A stretch of DNA of 64,000 bases. Origin: Cyanobacteriota bacterium SRBZ.bins.94.201705. GTDB taxonomy: Bacteria; Cyanobacteriota; Cyanobacteriia; Cyanobacteriales; Cyanobacteriaceae. Below, piece by piece: positions 38,077-47,103 of this stretch. Made by a program: the position numbers and the translations under genes. Each line of letters starts with the position of its first letter. Position 1 is the first letter of the stretch. The notes beneath the pieces are model-generated. The model did no database searches and had not been told where the DNA came from. It saw only the letters and a program-made list of their open reading frames with translations. The stretch is taken from contig JAUQQP010000004.1 of assembly GCA_030549855.1 (NCBI GenBank), positions 1-64,000 of the forward strand, read 5' to 3'.

Positions 38077-40857
38077 ATGGCAGAAGAGTTAGAATATCAA
38101 GAAAAGTTTAACCAAGCCCGTACTGCCTACCTAGAGGGAGACCTGGAAAAGGCATCCCGCCTTACAGACTCTATTCTAAGACAATACCCCGACGACCCCA
38201 GCGCTTTTTTGCTAAAAGGACATATTTGTTTACGGCAGCAGCAGTACGACCAGGCAAAAAACAACTACCGTAAGGTGCTACAATTAACCAGGGACAAGGA
38301 ATTGAGAGACCTGGCAGAACAGGGTTTGGCAGAAATAGAGGAAATTTTCGCCCCAGAAGACTCCTCGGAAGAAGCCCTATACCCCCCAGAAGTGGAACTG
38401 CCCGACTTTGACGGGGAAATAGAAGAAATAAACGATGAAGACCAGCCAGATGACAGTTGGACTAAGAGTATCCAATTTGATAACATAGACTGGGACATAA
38501 AAGAACTAGAAGAGGAAGACATAGAAGATCCAACTCTGCAACAAAATCTCCCTCTCCCCCTCCACACCGACGATGAACCACTCCCCACACAAGCCGCTGC
38601 CACAACCCCTCCCTTCCCAGAAAAACCAGAGGACGAAGACACAGCGCCCCAGTCGGCGCCATCCATTATCCCTGAAGACGAACAAGACAATGACCTGCTT
38701 GACTTTGACTTCTCCGCCGAAGACATAGACTACACAGACCTACAGGAAAGCAGCCAGGACTTTGACCAAGAACAAACCCATGACAATAGTGCCCCTACCT
38801 TTGTCGTCTCCGCTGGCCACGACGAAGAGGAAGAAGACGGAGGAGTTTCCGAAGCCGAATTGGAAAAAATCCTTACCTCCGGCGAACATCTCTTCCAACA
38901 AGACGATGTGGGGGACTATAGTTCACAACTGGAGCCCTTGAGTTCCCCTAAACTGGCTGAAACCCACGACGACACCGAAACTCCTATAAAATTAAGCGAA
39001 GGCGAAGAAGAAGGAATCCCTATAGCCAACGAGGGCGAAGAACTCTTCTTCGGTGCGGATTTGGACGACATTCCCGATATTTCCCCCGAAGAGTTGCCTG
39101 TTTCTAGTATCTTTACTAAAGAAAACAAAAGTAAAGCGGAAGAAAAAACTGGAAAAGGCCCCCTCTCTGAAGATAGTTTCTTTGCCAGTGAGTTTGACAA
39201 CGAAATAACAGGCAGTTTCACCTTCGATACCGACAGAATTAAACTGGATGAGGGGGAAATGAGCTTCTCCTCCCCCACCCTGGGTACTGTTTCCTCTATC
39301 CCCTCCTCCACCTTCCTTACCCCAGAGGTGGAAATCCCCCAAGGCTTCCTCTCCAAGTACTATAATTTGCCACTGTTCAAAAAACAGCTATTCCACGGGG
39401 CCATAACCGCCCTTGTCACCTTTGTAGTAGTACTGGGGATGAGTATAATTACTGCCCCGAAACCAGAGGAAAATAAAACCCGGGTAAATCAAAAACCCCC
39501 TGCCCCCCAAAAAGTCCAACCTAACACAAACCAAAAACCTACTCAGCCAGCCGCCAAAACAACCACTGCCACCCGGTCTAACCCCCTGGCTGCCCAAATC
39601 CTCCTCTCCCTCATAGCCGCCCTTGCCAGTGGCGCCGCTGCCGTCGCTATGGGCTATCTAATGGCACAACATATTCGTCGATATACTCTTGAACTACAAA
39701 ATAATTTCGAATCTTTATATCAGGGAAATTACGATGTGAGGGCAAAGATATACTCCCAAGACGAATTTGGTACCCTGGCGGCGGCCTTTAACCAGATGAC
39801 AAAGATGATACAGGCTACCACCGCCGAGGCCAGAAAACGGGCAGAGGAAATGGAAAAGGCACGGGAGGACCTTCAAAGACAAGTTATCCGCCTGTTGGAC
39901 GACGTAGAAGGAGCTTCCCGTGGAGATTTGACAGTACAGGCGGAAGTCACGGCAGACGTTTTAGGGGCAGTAGCTGATGCCTTCAACGTTACTATCTCCA
40001 ACCTGAGGAAGATTGTAAAACAAGTAAAACAGGCGGCTATCCAGGTGCATAAGGCCAGTGCCGACAGTGAGTTGTTTGCCCGCAATCAGTCCAGTGACGC
40101 CCTCCGCATGGCTGAAGAGTTGGCCGTTACCCTCAACTCCGTACAAATGATGACCGACTCCATTGAGAGGGTGGCCGAGAATGCCCGTGAAGCAGAAGAA
40201 GTAGCTAGATCCTCCAGTGTTACTGCTTTGAAAGGGGGAGACGCAGTAGAGCGCACGGTAGCCGGAATACTACAGATTCGGGAAACAGTATCAGAAACCA
40301 CCCGCAAGGTGAAACGGCTAGCAGAGGCTTCCCAACAAATTTCCACTATTGTAGCAGTAATTTCCCAAATTGCCTCCCGCACTAACCTGTTGGCCTTAAA
40401 CGCCTCCATCCAAGCCGCTAGGGCGGGAGAAGCTGGTAGGGGTTTTGCCATTGTAGCCGATGAGGTGCGTCAGTTGGCCGACCGTTCAGCTAAATCCCTC
40501 CAAGAAATTGAGCAAATCGTACTACAAATTCAGACAGAAACCGGTGCGGTAATGACGGCCATGGAGGAAAGTCTCCAACAGGTCAAGGATGTTACAGAAC
40601 GGGCTGAACAGGCCAAACGAGCCTTGGAGGACATTATTCAAGTATCCAACCGTATTGACGCTCTAGTTCGTTCCATCACCGCCGACACCGACGAACAAAG
40701 GGAAAACTCCAGAGGAGTGGCCAAGGTAATGCAAGCGGTAGAATTGACTGCCCAAGCTACTTCCCAGGAATCCCAGAGAGTGGCCGTCTCCTTGCAGAAT
40801 CTGGTTGGTATTGCCCGGGATTTGATTGCTTCTGTAGAGCGTTTCAAAGTGGACTAG
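38077..40857 (+). CDS. methyl-accepting chemotaxis protein with TPR-like N-terminus (PilJ type)
   Basis: A 926-residue membrane receptor. Residues 5-90 look like tetratricopeptide helices (FNQARTAYLEGDLEKASRLT, KGHICLRQQQYDQAKNNYRK). Residues 90-420 are a very acidic, low-complexity linker. Two membrane helices at about 439-460 and 505-530 flank a Pro/Thr/Lys-rich loop of about 45 residues, so there is no room for a usual periplasmic sensor. HAMP follows, and the signalling hairpin (RTNLLALNASIQAARAGEAG, near 768) is complete. The order CheY-CheW-MCP parallels the cyanobacterial PilHIJ system. Confidence 0.92.
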   Translation: MAEELEYQEKFNQARTAYLEGDLEKASRLTDSILRQYPDDPSAFLLKGHICLRQQQYDQAKNNYRKVLQLTRDKELRDLAEQGLAEIEEIFAPEDSSEEALYPPEVELPDFDGEIEEINDEDQPDDSWTKSIQFDNIDWDIKELEEEDIEDPTLQQNLPLPLHTDDEPLPTQAAATTPPFPEKPEDEDTAPQSAPSIIPEDEQDNDLLDFDFSAEDIDYTDLQESSQDFDQEQTHDNSAPTFVVSAGHDEEEEDGGVSEAELEKILTSGEHLFQQDDVGDYSSQLEPLSSPKLAETHDDTETPIKLSEGEEEGIPIANEGEELFFGADLDDIPDISPEELPVSSIFTKENKSKAEEKTGKGPLSEDSFFASEFDNEITGSFTFDTDRIKLDEGEMSFSSPTLGTVSSIPSSTFLTPEVEIPQGFLSKYYNLPLFKKQLFHGAITALVTFVVVLGMSIITAPKPEENKTRVNQKPPAPQKVQPNTNQKPTQPAAKTTTATRSNPLAAQILLSLIAALASGAAAVAMGYLMAQHIRRYTLELQNNFESLYQGNYDVRAKIYSQDEFGTLAAAFNQMTKMIQATTAEARKRAEEMEKAREDLQRQVIRLLDDVEGASRGDLTVQAEVTADVLGAVADAFNVTISNLRKIVKQVKQAAIQVHKASADSELFARNQSSDALRMAEELAVTLNSVQMMTDSIERVAENAREAEEVARSSSVTALKGGDAVERTVAGILQIRETVSETTRKVKRLAEASQQISTIVAVISQIASRTNLLALNASIQAARAGEAGRGFAIVADEVRQLADRSAKSLQEIEQIVLQIQTETGAVMTAMEESLQQVKDVTERAEQAKRALEDIIQVSNRIDALVRSITADTDEQRENSRGVAKVMQAVELTAQATSQESQRVAVSLQNLVGIARDLIASVERFKVD

Positions 40858-40870
40858 TACAGGGTTTTTC

Positions 40871-41635
40871 ATGAATCAACTTGCGGTACGTCTTGTTAAC
40901 GCCCTATTTCTTGCCGGACAGATTTTAGTTCATATTCTCTCCGGTAGGATTCACCGCCACAATCTCCTCGAACAAATGGCCTTTGTTGGCCCCTCTTCCC
41001 TTGTAATTTCCCTGATTACCGCAGCCTTTGTGGGAATGGTGTTTACCATCCAGGTAGCCAGGGAGTTTATTTATTTTGGCGCCACCACTGCCGTGGGGGG
41101 AGTATTAGCCATAGCCCTCGCCAGAGAATTAGCCCCCGTTTTGACTGCTGTGGTAGTTGCCGGGAGGGTTGGTAGTGCCTTCGCTGCAGAGATTGGCACC
41201 ATGCGAGTTACAGAACAAATTGACGCCCTCCAGATGTTAAAAACAGATCCTGTAGACTACTTAGTCACCCCCAGGGTAGTAGCCTGTAGCCTCATGTTAC
41301 CCATTTTGACCATTTTCTCCCTCCTCATGGGAATGGCCGGTGGTTTGTTTATTGCCGACACTCTTTATGACATCTCCCGCAGAATTTTCCTAGAATCCAT
41401 CAAAAACTTCCTACAACCCTGGGATTTGATGGCTGCCCTTCTCAAATCCGCCGTTTTTGGGGCCCTCATTGCCATTATCGGCTGTAATTGGGGTTTGACC
41501 ACTACTGGAGGCGCTAAAGGGGTTGGACAGTCCACCACCGCCGCCGTAGTTATCTCCCTCCTTGCTATTTTTATTGCCAATTTTTTTCTCTCCTGGCTCA
41601 TGTTTCAAGGCACCGGCAGCGTTGTCCTCGAATAA
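40871..41635 (+). CDS. MlaE/YrbE-type ABC lipid-transport permease
   Basis: A 254-residue integral membrane protein of the MlaE (TGD1) family for phospholipid or lipid transport across the envelope. The family pattern GPSSLVISLITAAFVGMVFT, VARELAPVLTAVVVAGRVGS, EIGTMRVTEQIDALQMLKTD and GANWG-like GCNWGLTTTGGAKGVG is present. It has five to six helices. Its start is 13 bp after the MCP stop, so it is probably co-transcribed, though the functions look unrelated. Confidence 0.9.
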   Translation: MNQLAVRLVNALFLAGQILVHILSGRIHRHNLLEQMAFVGPSSLVISLITAAFVGMVFTIQVAREFIYFGATTAVGGVLAIALARELAPVLTAVVVAGRVGSAFAAEIGTMRVTEQIDALQMLKTDPVDYLVTPRVVACSLMLPILTIFSLLMGMAGGLFIADTLYDISRRIFLESIKNFLQPWDLMAALLKSAVFGALIAIIGCNWGLTTTGGAKGVGQSTTAAVVISLLAIFIANFFLSWLMFQGTGSVVLE

Positions 41636-41661
41636 TCCCCAAAAATAACCCCCAATCTCCC

Positions 41662-41776
41662 TTGACACTCTTCTTCCCCTGGTGCTACAATAGGGGCATG
41701 GGGGCGCGGGGCGGTAGGGTCGCTCCCTAGCGGCAGGCTGGAGGACTGCCAAGAAACTGGGGCACCCAACTTTTTA
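41662..41776 (+). ncRNA. element copy A4: strong promoter, extra hairpin, conserved hairpin and T-run
   Basis: TTGACA (41662-41667), 18 bp, TACAAT (41686-41691) in TGC-TACAAT. An added stem TAGGG/CCCTA with loop tcgct precedes the family stem GGCAG (41732-41736)/CTGCC (41746-41750), whose 9-nt loop is gctggagga. The tail aagaaactggggcacccaac, a T5 run and gattatcaacaagca follow, as in A1. It starts 26 bp after the MlaE stop. Confidence 0.55.
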
Positions 41777-41944
41777 AATTAAAAAGATTATCAACAAGCA
41801 GGGAAATTATAAAGGGGGGCAGAGGGTTGAATTTGCTTGATTTGTGACTAGGGAATGGCTATAAAATCTCCCTATCGCCAAATGTTTTTTATTTGCGCGG
41901 TTTCTCTTTGATTACAATTTGGCTAGCGCGAATAATTACTAATA

Positions 41945-42008
41945 AAAAGAAAGGCAGGGGCACCCCTGGCAGTCACCTTTCCTGCCGTCCCACAACCCCA
42001 TCGTAGCA
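41945..42008 (-). ncRNA. element copy B1: hairpin RNA convergent with A4
   Basis: Minus strand. Extended -10 TGC-TACGAT (42008-42000) with no good -35. The stem GGCAG (41986-41982)/CTGCC (41972-41968) closes the 9-nt loop gaaaggtga. The tail aggggtgcccctgcctttc forms its own GGGG/CCCC pairing and is followed by TTTTTATT. It faces A4, with about 320 bp between the two -10 boxes, between two convergent protein genes. Confidence 0.5.
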
Positions 42009-42070
42009 CAGCCGCGGCGGGGCTGGGGGTAATGTTAAGAAAAATAAACAATTCTCCTGGCCAGACAAGC

Positions 42071-43315
42071 CTAAACCCTAACTGCCCTACTCATGGCCAA
42101 ACCAGCAATCCAGCCGGTAGTCCAAGCATTTTGAAGATTAAAACCGCCGGTGAGGCCGTCAATATCGAGAATTTCGCCAGCAAAGAACAAATTGGGGCAA
42201 ATTTTGCTCATCATGGAGGAGAAATCTATCTGTTTTAAATTAACACCGCCACAGGTGACAAATTCCTCCTTAAAAGGGCCTTTTCCCTCAATGGAATACT
42301 CGCCTCTAAGCAACTGCTGTGTCAGTAAATCCATTTCCTTCTTGGTGATTTCCGCCCAAGTCTTGTCAGGATTGGTGAGAATAGGACGCGCCAAACTCTG
42401 CCACAGTCTCCTCGCCAGGGGAAAACCATGATAGTTAACAACCTTCTGGCGGGGAATAGTCTGTTTACACTCGTATAACTTGCCTCTAATTGTCGCCTCA
42501 TCCCAAGAAGGTAACCAGTTGATGACAAGAGGAAGACGATAGGAGGCCTCATAGAGAATTCTAGCCCCCCAGGCAGACAATTTCAAGGTGGCAGGCCCAC
42601 TAATGCCCCAATGAGTAATTAAAAGTGCACCACTGCTTTCCAATTGTTTGCGTCTGGCATCCCTCACCTTTAATGTGAGAGTTACATTTTGGCAGGTAAT
42701 CCCAGCTAAGTCAGCTAAACGCCTATCTGGAATCTTAAAGGTAAAAAGGGAAGGGATTGGCTTTTCAATCTTATGGCCCAAATTAATAGCCCATTTGTAA
42801 CCTGAAGGACTACTACCAGTGGCAATTAACACCTTCTCGGCAAAAATAGTCTCCCCCCTCGTAACTATCTCAAATCCTCCATCTCCCCTGCGAATATCAA
42901 CTACGGGGGTTTGAGTGTAAATTTTGATTCCTAACTGTCTCGCTGTCGTCACCAAACAGTCAATAATAGTCTGGGAGTCGTCTGTAACCGGAAACACCCT
43001 ACCATCCGCCTCCGTTTTCAAACTAACCCCCCTACTCTCAAACCACTGGATGGTATCTTTGGGTTGGAAACGAGAAAAAGCACCGATTAACTCCTTGTTG
43101 CCTCTAGGATAATAACTGGCTAATTCTATGGGATTAAAACAGTGATGAGTAACATTACATCTACCACCGCCAGAGATTTTTACCTTCCCAAGGGGGTGTT
43201 TGGCAGCCTCTAGGATGGCAATGGACAAATCTCGATTGTGAATAGCACAATTTATAGCACCAAAGAAACCAGCGGCGCCTCCCCCCACCACCACCACCTT
43301 TAATCTTTTATTCAT
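42071..43315 (-). CDS. HI0933-like NAD(P)/FAD-dependent oxidoreductase
   Basis: A 414-residue flavoprotein. The N-terminal dinucleotide-binding motif VVVVGGGAAGFFGAINCA is followed by the HI0933/YhiN signature KVKISGGGRCNVTH and KTEADGRVFPVTDDSQTII. ITHWGISGPATLKLSAW, VTCGGVNLKQIDFSSM and the C-terminal GGFNLQNAWTTGWIAG complete the family pattern. The substrate is unknown. It lies alone on the minus strand, divergent from recJ by about 100 bp. Confidence 0.9.
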   Translation of the reverse strand: MNKRLKVVVVGGGAAGFFGAINCAIHNRDLSIAILEAAKHPLGKVKISGGGRCNVTHHCFNPIELASYYPRGNKELIGAFSRFQPKDTIQWFESRGVSLKTEADGRVFPVTDDSQTIIDCLVTTARQLGIKIYTQTPVVDIRRGDGGFEIVTRGETIFAEKVLIATGSSPSGYKWAINLGHKIEKPIPSLFTFKIPDRRLADLAGITCQNVTLTLKVRDARRKQLESSGALLITHWGISGPATLKLSAWGARILYEASYRLPLVINWLPSWDEATIRGKLYECKQTIPRQKVVNYHGFPLARRLWQSLARPILTNPDKTWAEITKKEMDLLTQQLLRGEYSIEGKGPFKEEFVTCGGVNLKQIDFSSMMSKICPNLFFAGEILDIDGLTGGFNLQNAWTTGWIAGLAMSRAVRV

Positions 43316-43412
43316 CTTTTTATTATCCCCTTGTCAATCCTTAAGCCACCTTTAGAGAATATCTACCCTTATCATATTATGAAGAGCTTGAGGAGAAATA
43401 GAGTTGGACTAG

Positions 43413-45137
43413 ATGTTTCGTTTACCGAGACAGAGATGGCATTTTCCCCAACCCAACCCCCAACTGGTAAGGGAAATTAGCCGCCACTGTGGCATTTCTC
43501 CTATAATGGCACAAGTAATTGTCAATCGGGGGATTACTGACTTAGCGTCGGCCAAATACTATATTAACCCGGAACAGGCACAACTACCCCATCCCCTGCA
43601 AGAGTTTCCCCAATTGTCTCACTGTATCCATATCCTTAAACAAGCCATTACCAGGGGAGAAAAAATAGGTATATGTGGCGACTACGATGCCGATGGAATG
43701 ACAAGCACAGCCCTACTTATTAGAACATTAAGACAATTAGGGGGGATTGTAGATTATGCCATCCCCAGTCGCATGAAAGACGGCTATGGAATCAATGAGC
43801 GTATTGTCAAGGAATTTAAACAGCAAGGAATTAAGGTCATTATAACAGTTGACAACGGAATCTCGGCTTACTCGGCTATTGAAAAAGCAAAACAATTAGG
43901 CCTAAAGGTTATTATCACGGATCATCATGATTTGCCCCCCATCTTACCCCCTGCCGATGTCATTGTCAACCCCAAGATGCTACCCGACATCTCTCCCTAT
44001 CGTTGTTTAGCCGGGGTAGGGGTTGCATATGTAGTTGCAGTCACCCTAGCCCAATCATTGGGAAGACTCAACGGTTTGACTAAGGGCCTCTTAGAATTGT
44101 ACACCATTGGCACCATTGCTGACCTAGTGCCCCTTAACGGGGTTAATCGTCGCTGGTTAAAAAGAGGACTTAAATTGCTAGCAAATCCCGATATTTTGGG
44201 CCTTAGAGCCCTTAGTAAATGTGCCGGTATTAATGAGAATAAAACCCTGCTAAATACTGACGATATTGGATTTATTTTAGGGCCTAGAATTAATGCCATT
44301 GGCCGCTTGGATGATCCTCAAATTGTTATTGAACTCCTGACTACTGAAGACGAGAAAATAGCAATGGAAATGGCATTAAAATGTGAGTATACTAATATGA
44401 AACGTCAGGAAATGTGCCATCAAATTGAAGAAGAAGCAGTAGATATTATAGAAAGAGAACCAGTATTTTGGCAGAAAAACAGGATGATATTTTTAGTGAA
44501 TGAAAAGTGGCATCACGGGGTAATTGGAATTGTGGCTTCTCGCTTGGTGGAGCGTTATGGAGTGCCCGTATTTCTGGCAACCTATGAAGACGAAAATGGC
44601 AATTTCATAAGAGGTTCAGCGCGAGGGATAGAGGAATATAATGTTTTTGAAGCCCTCCAATACTGTCATGATTTACTAGATAAATATGGGGGGCACAAAG
44701 CGGCAGGAGGCTTTACAGTATCTGGCAGGAAATTAGATATTTTTCACCAGCGTTTAAGAGAATTTTCTCTAGCAAAAATAAAACCGGAACACACCAAGCC
44801 ACTACTAAAAATTGATGCCCAGATTAGTCTATTTCAAGCTGACTTCCAACTCTTGCGAGAAATAGAAAGTCTCTATCCTTGGGGCGTGGAAAATAAACAT
44901 CCAATTTTCTGTAGCAAGAAGGTAAAAATTAAACAGCAAAGAATAACCTCCGATGGCAAACATATACAACTTGTAGTTGCCGATGAAACTGGGGAGAAAA
45001 AGGCAATTGCTTGGCGTTGGCATCCCTACTTTCCCCTGCCACCGGTAGTAGACATTGCCTATAAAATCAAAGAAGACGAATGGCAAGGCGACAACTCAAT
45101 CCAATTAGAATTAGTTGGTGTTAGACTCCCATCATGA
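43413..45137 (+). CDS. recJ: single-stranded-DNA-specific exonuclease RecJ
   Basis: 5'-3' exonuclease of recombination and mismatch repair. The DHH phosphoesterase motifs are GICGDYDADGMTSTALL, VDNGISAYSAIE, TDHHDLPPILPPADVIVNPK and CLAGVGVAYVVA. The DHHA1 end has YGGHKAAGGFTV. 574 residues is near the usual 550-580. Its last 23 bases overlap the longest open frame of the next gene, but not the start I chose for it. Confidence 0.93.
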   Translation: MFRLPRQRWHFPQPNPQLVREISRHCGISPIMAQVIVNRGITDLASAKYYINPEQAQLPHPLQEFPQLSHCIHILKQAITRGEKIGICGDYDADGMTSTALLIRTLRQLGGIVDYAIPSRMKDGYGINERIVKEFKQQGIKVIITVDNGISAYSAIEKAKQLGLKVIITDHHDLPPILPPADVIVNPKMLPDISPYRCLAGVGVAYVVAVTLAQSLGRLNGLTKGLLELYTIGTIADLVPLNGVNRRWLKRGLKLLANPDILGLRALSKCAGINENKTLLNTDDIGFILGPRINAIGRLDDPQIVIELLTTEDEKIAMEMALKCEYTNMKRQEMCHQIEEEAVDIIEREPVFWQKNRMIFLVNEKWHHGVIGIVASRLVERYGVPVFLATYEDENGNFIRGSARGIEEYNVFEALQYCHDLLDKYGGHKAAGGFTVSGRKLDIFHQRLREFSLAKIKPEHTKPLLKIDAQISLFQADFQLLREIESLYPWGVENKHPIFCSKKVKIKQQRITSDGKHIQLVVADETGEKKAIAWRWHPYFPLPPVVDIAYKIKEDEWQGDNSIQLELVGVRLPS

Positions 45138-45216
45138 CGGTTACCTATCACAGGGAAACACCATCAAGAAATCTTCTCCCTTTGAAATAAAATTCATAGA
45201 ATTAGGAGAAAAAACC

Positions 45217-45999
45217 TTGACTTTTATTCAGTTAATCATCCTAGTAACGATTTTTTTTATTACTGCCTTTGTGGGGGTGGTCACTGGTAGCAATTCTCTT
45301 ATTACTGTGCCAGTAATGTTGCATTTTGGCATCCCCCCAGCCGTGGCTATTGCCACTAACATGTTTGGCTTAATTTTCCTGAGTATTGGCGGCGTTATAC
45401 CCTTCTTAAAAACCGAGTTTCTAAAAAGGAAAGACGTACCATTGTTAACAATTTTAACCCTATTGGGCTCTCTAATTGGAGCAATTTTAGTCCCAATCGT
45501 ACCTTCAAAACAATTTCCCCTGCTGATTTCCCTATTCCTCATTGCCATTACTGTTTTTTCAGTTTTATCCTCGGGCGAAAATGGGAGAAGCAACCAAAAC
45601 AAAAATCCAAAAACCATATCGGCAATATCCAAAAACATCGCTTACCTATTAACTTTTATCCTGGGGATATATGGTGGTTTTTATAGTGGCGGCTATGTTA
45701 CCACTCTAACTGCTTGTTATGTTGGGTTGTTGGGGATGACATTTATAGAAGCAGTGGCGGTAACTAAACTATTAAATGTCTTTTCTTCTCTCATTGCTAC
45801 TGTTATTTTCATAGCCAAAGGTTTAGTAGACTATCCCCTGGCAATTATACTGAGTGTCACCATGTTTTCCGGTGCCTATCTTGGTGGCAAATTCGCCCTT
45901 AAAATGAACGAAATTTTTTTGAAAAGACTGTTTATAACCGTAGTCATCGCTTTGGCGATAAAAACCTTTTGGCAATGGTTATCATCGGGAGGCGGATAG
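45217..45999 (+). CDS. TauE/SafE-family membrane permease
   Basis: About eight hydrophobic segments in 260 residues with the family pattern of two related halves: FVGVVTGSNSLITVPVMLHFGIPPAVAIATN and GIYGGFYSGGYVTTLTACYVGLLGMTFIEAVA. It is a putative sulfite/sulfonate or other anion exporter. The frame is open to 45115. I chose TTG at 45217 because AGGAG at 45204-45208 is 8 bp upstream and the protein then begins directly with the first helix (TFIQLIILVTIFF). It follows recJ by 79 bp. Confidence 0.82.
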   Translation: MTFIQLIILVTIFFITAFVGVVTGSNSLITVPVMLHFGIPPAVAIATNMFGLIFLSIGGVIPFLKTEFLKRKDVPLLTILTLLGSLIGAILVPIVPSKQFPLLISLFLIAITVFSVLSSGENGRSNQNKNPKTISAISKNIAYLLTFILGIYGGFYSGGYVTTLTACYVGLLGMTFIEAVAVTKLLNVFSSLIATVIFIAKGLVDYPLAIILSVTMFSGAYLGGKFALKMNEIFLKRLFITVVIALAIKTFWQWLSSGGG

Positions 46000-47103
46000 G
46001 GTGGGATGCAGGGTTTTTTGGGGAAAAGATTCACCACTTCTTGTAGGAGGAAAAATGTTACAAGCCAGCCATAATCCTCCCATGAGGAGGGGTAATAAAA
46101 ATTCGTTTAGACGTATATTGATAGCAGGGATGGCATTTAGGATAAAGTTGAAAGAGGTAACAATTATAGTAATGCAGGAAGTATAAATTGACAAAAAAGA
46201 ATACAGTTGCTGGGGAAAAATGTTGTCGTGAAGATGTAAAACGATGATAGGGAATAATCTCGGGAGGGATGTCTGTTTTTACAGGAGAATTGCCTTACAA
46301 ATTTCCCGAAGCATCAAAAACAGGTGAAATTCAAACTATACCCTTCAGATTCATCTTGGGAGGAAGAATAGTTGTTTTTTTGGCGGAGGTAGACATTGCC
46401 AGTAGGGAAACAAACAGTTACCTTTTTTTATGCCCTTTTTATACCAAAACCTATGGGGATATATGGCTGTTTTGTGCCAAAGACAGATAAAACAAAATGA
46501 GAGTATTTGCCCCAGGATAGGAAGGAGATAATATTGGGGACAAAATAGTAAGGCATTGCCCCAAAAAAACGGGTATTTCAAATGGAATGAAAACTGCTTT
46601 ATTAAAAAGGATATTTTAAGAGGTGTTAATATATTTTTTATTTTTTCATTTATTTGGTTTAGGTTAAGTTTGTTCAATATATTTATAATCAAAACCATCC
46701 ATAGAAAAAGCAATATTCCTGTTTAAATAAAATAGTAGCCTAAGCGGGGTAATATGATTGATATTAATGAAAATAAAAACTTTACAATGAGAGCCTATGT
46801 TTGGAGAAAAAAGCAGATGAAAAATGGTTGTAACAGGGGGTTAATTATGGCTAACATAGCATTAACAAACACTGGCAGTAACCCCTATTATCACAGCAGT
46901 AAAAATAGTCCAGTAGGAGAGAATTATAACAGAAATATGGTGGGGATTTTAATGAGAGTTTTATCAAGGGGATTTTATCCCAACAATAGGAGGGATTTTT
47001 TACAGATATTCATGGGGTTTGGGGGGGATGTTAATAGGAATGCTCAGCCCTCTGGTAAGATGAAGGAATTAGTGGGATAGATGGCTATAAAATCAGGAAG
47101 AAT
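46000..47103. other. 1.1-kb AT-rich region without a convincing gene
   Basis: Only short open frames are present: 46001-46186, 46269-46490 and 46754-47080 on plus, and 46351-46713 on minus. None has a recognisable domain. The part from 46600 to 46760 is very AT-rich. A purine-rich AGGAAGA precedes the GH116 ATG at 47104. I see no insertion-sequence ends or copies of the dispersed RNA element here. Confidence 0.45.
46847..47080 (+). CDS. doubtful small open reading frame (77 aa)
   Basis: The ATG at 46847 is preceded by AGGGGG with about 6 bp spacing, and the frame runs 77 codons (MANIALTNTGSNPYYHSSKN...GKMKELVG) to just before the GH116 gene. The composition is Asn/Ser/Gly-rich with no hydrophobic core or known motif. 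It could be a small leader protein or chance. I call it only because of the ribosome site and position. Confidence 0.25.
   Translation: MANIALTNTGSNPYYHSSKNSPVGENYNRNMVGILMRVLSRGFYPNNRRDFLQIFMGFGGDVNRNAQPSGKMKELVG

Noticed and set aside
46351-46713. 120-codon minus-strand frame in the gene-poor island
   Set aside because: Leu/Phe/Ile-rich translation of AT-rich DNA, with no ribosome site and no coherent membrane pattern; chance is more likely.
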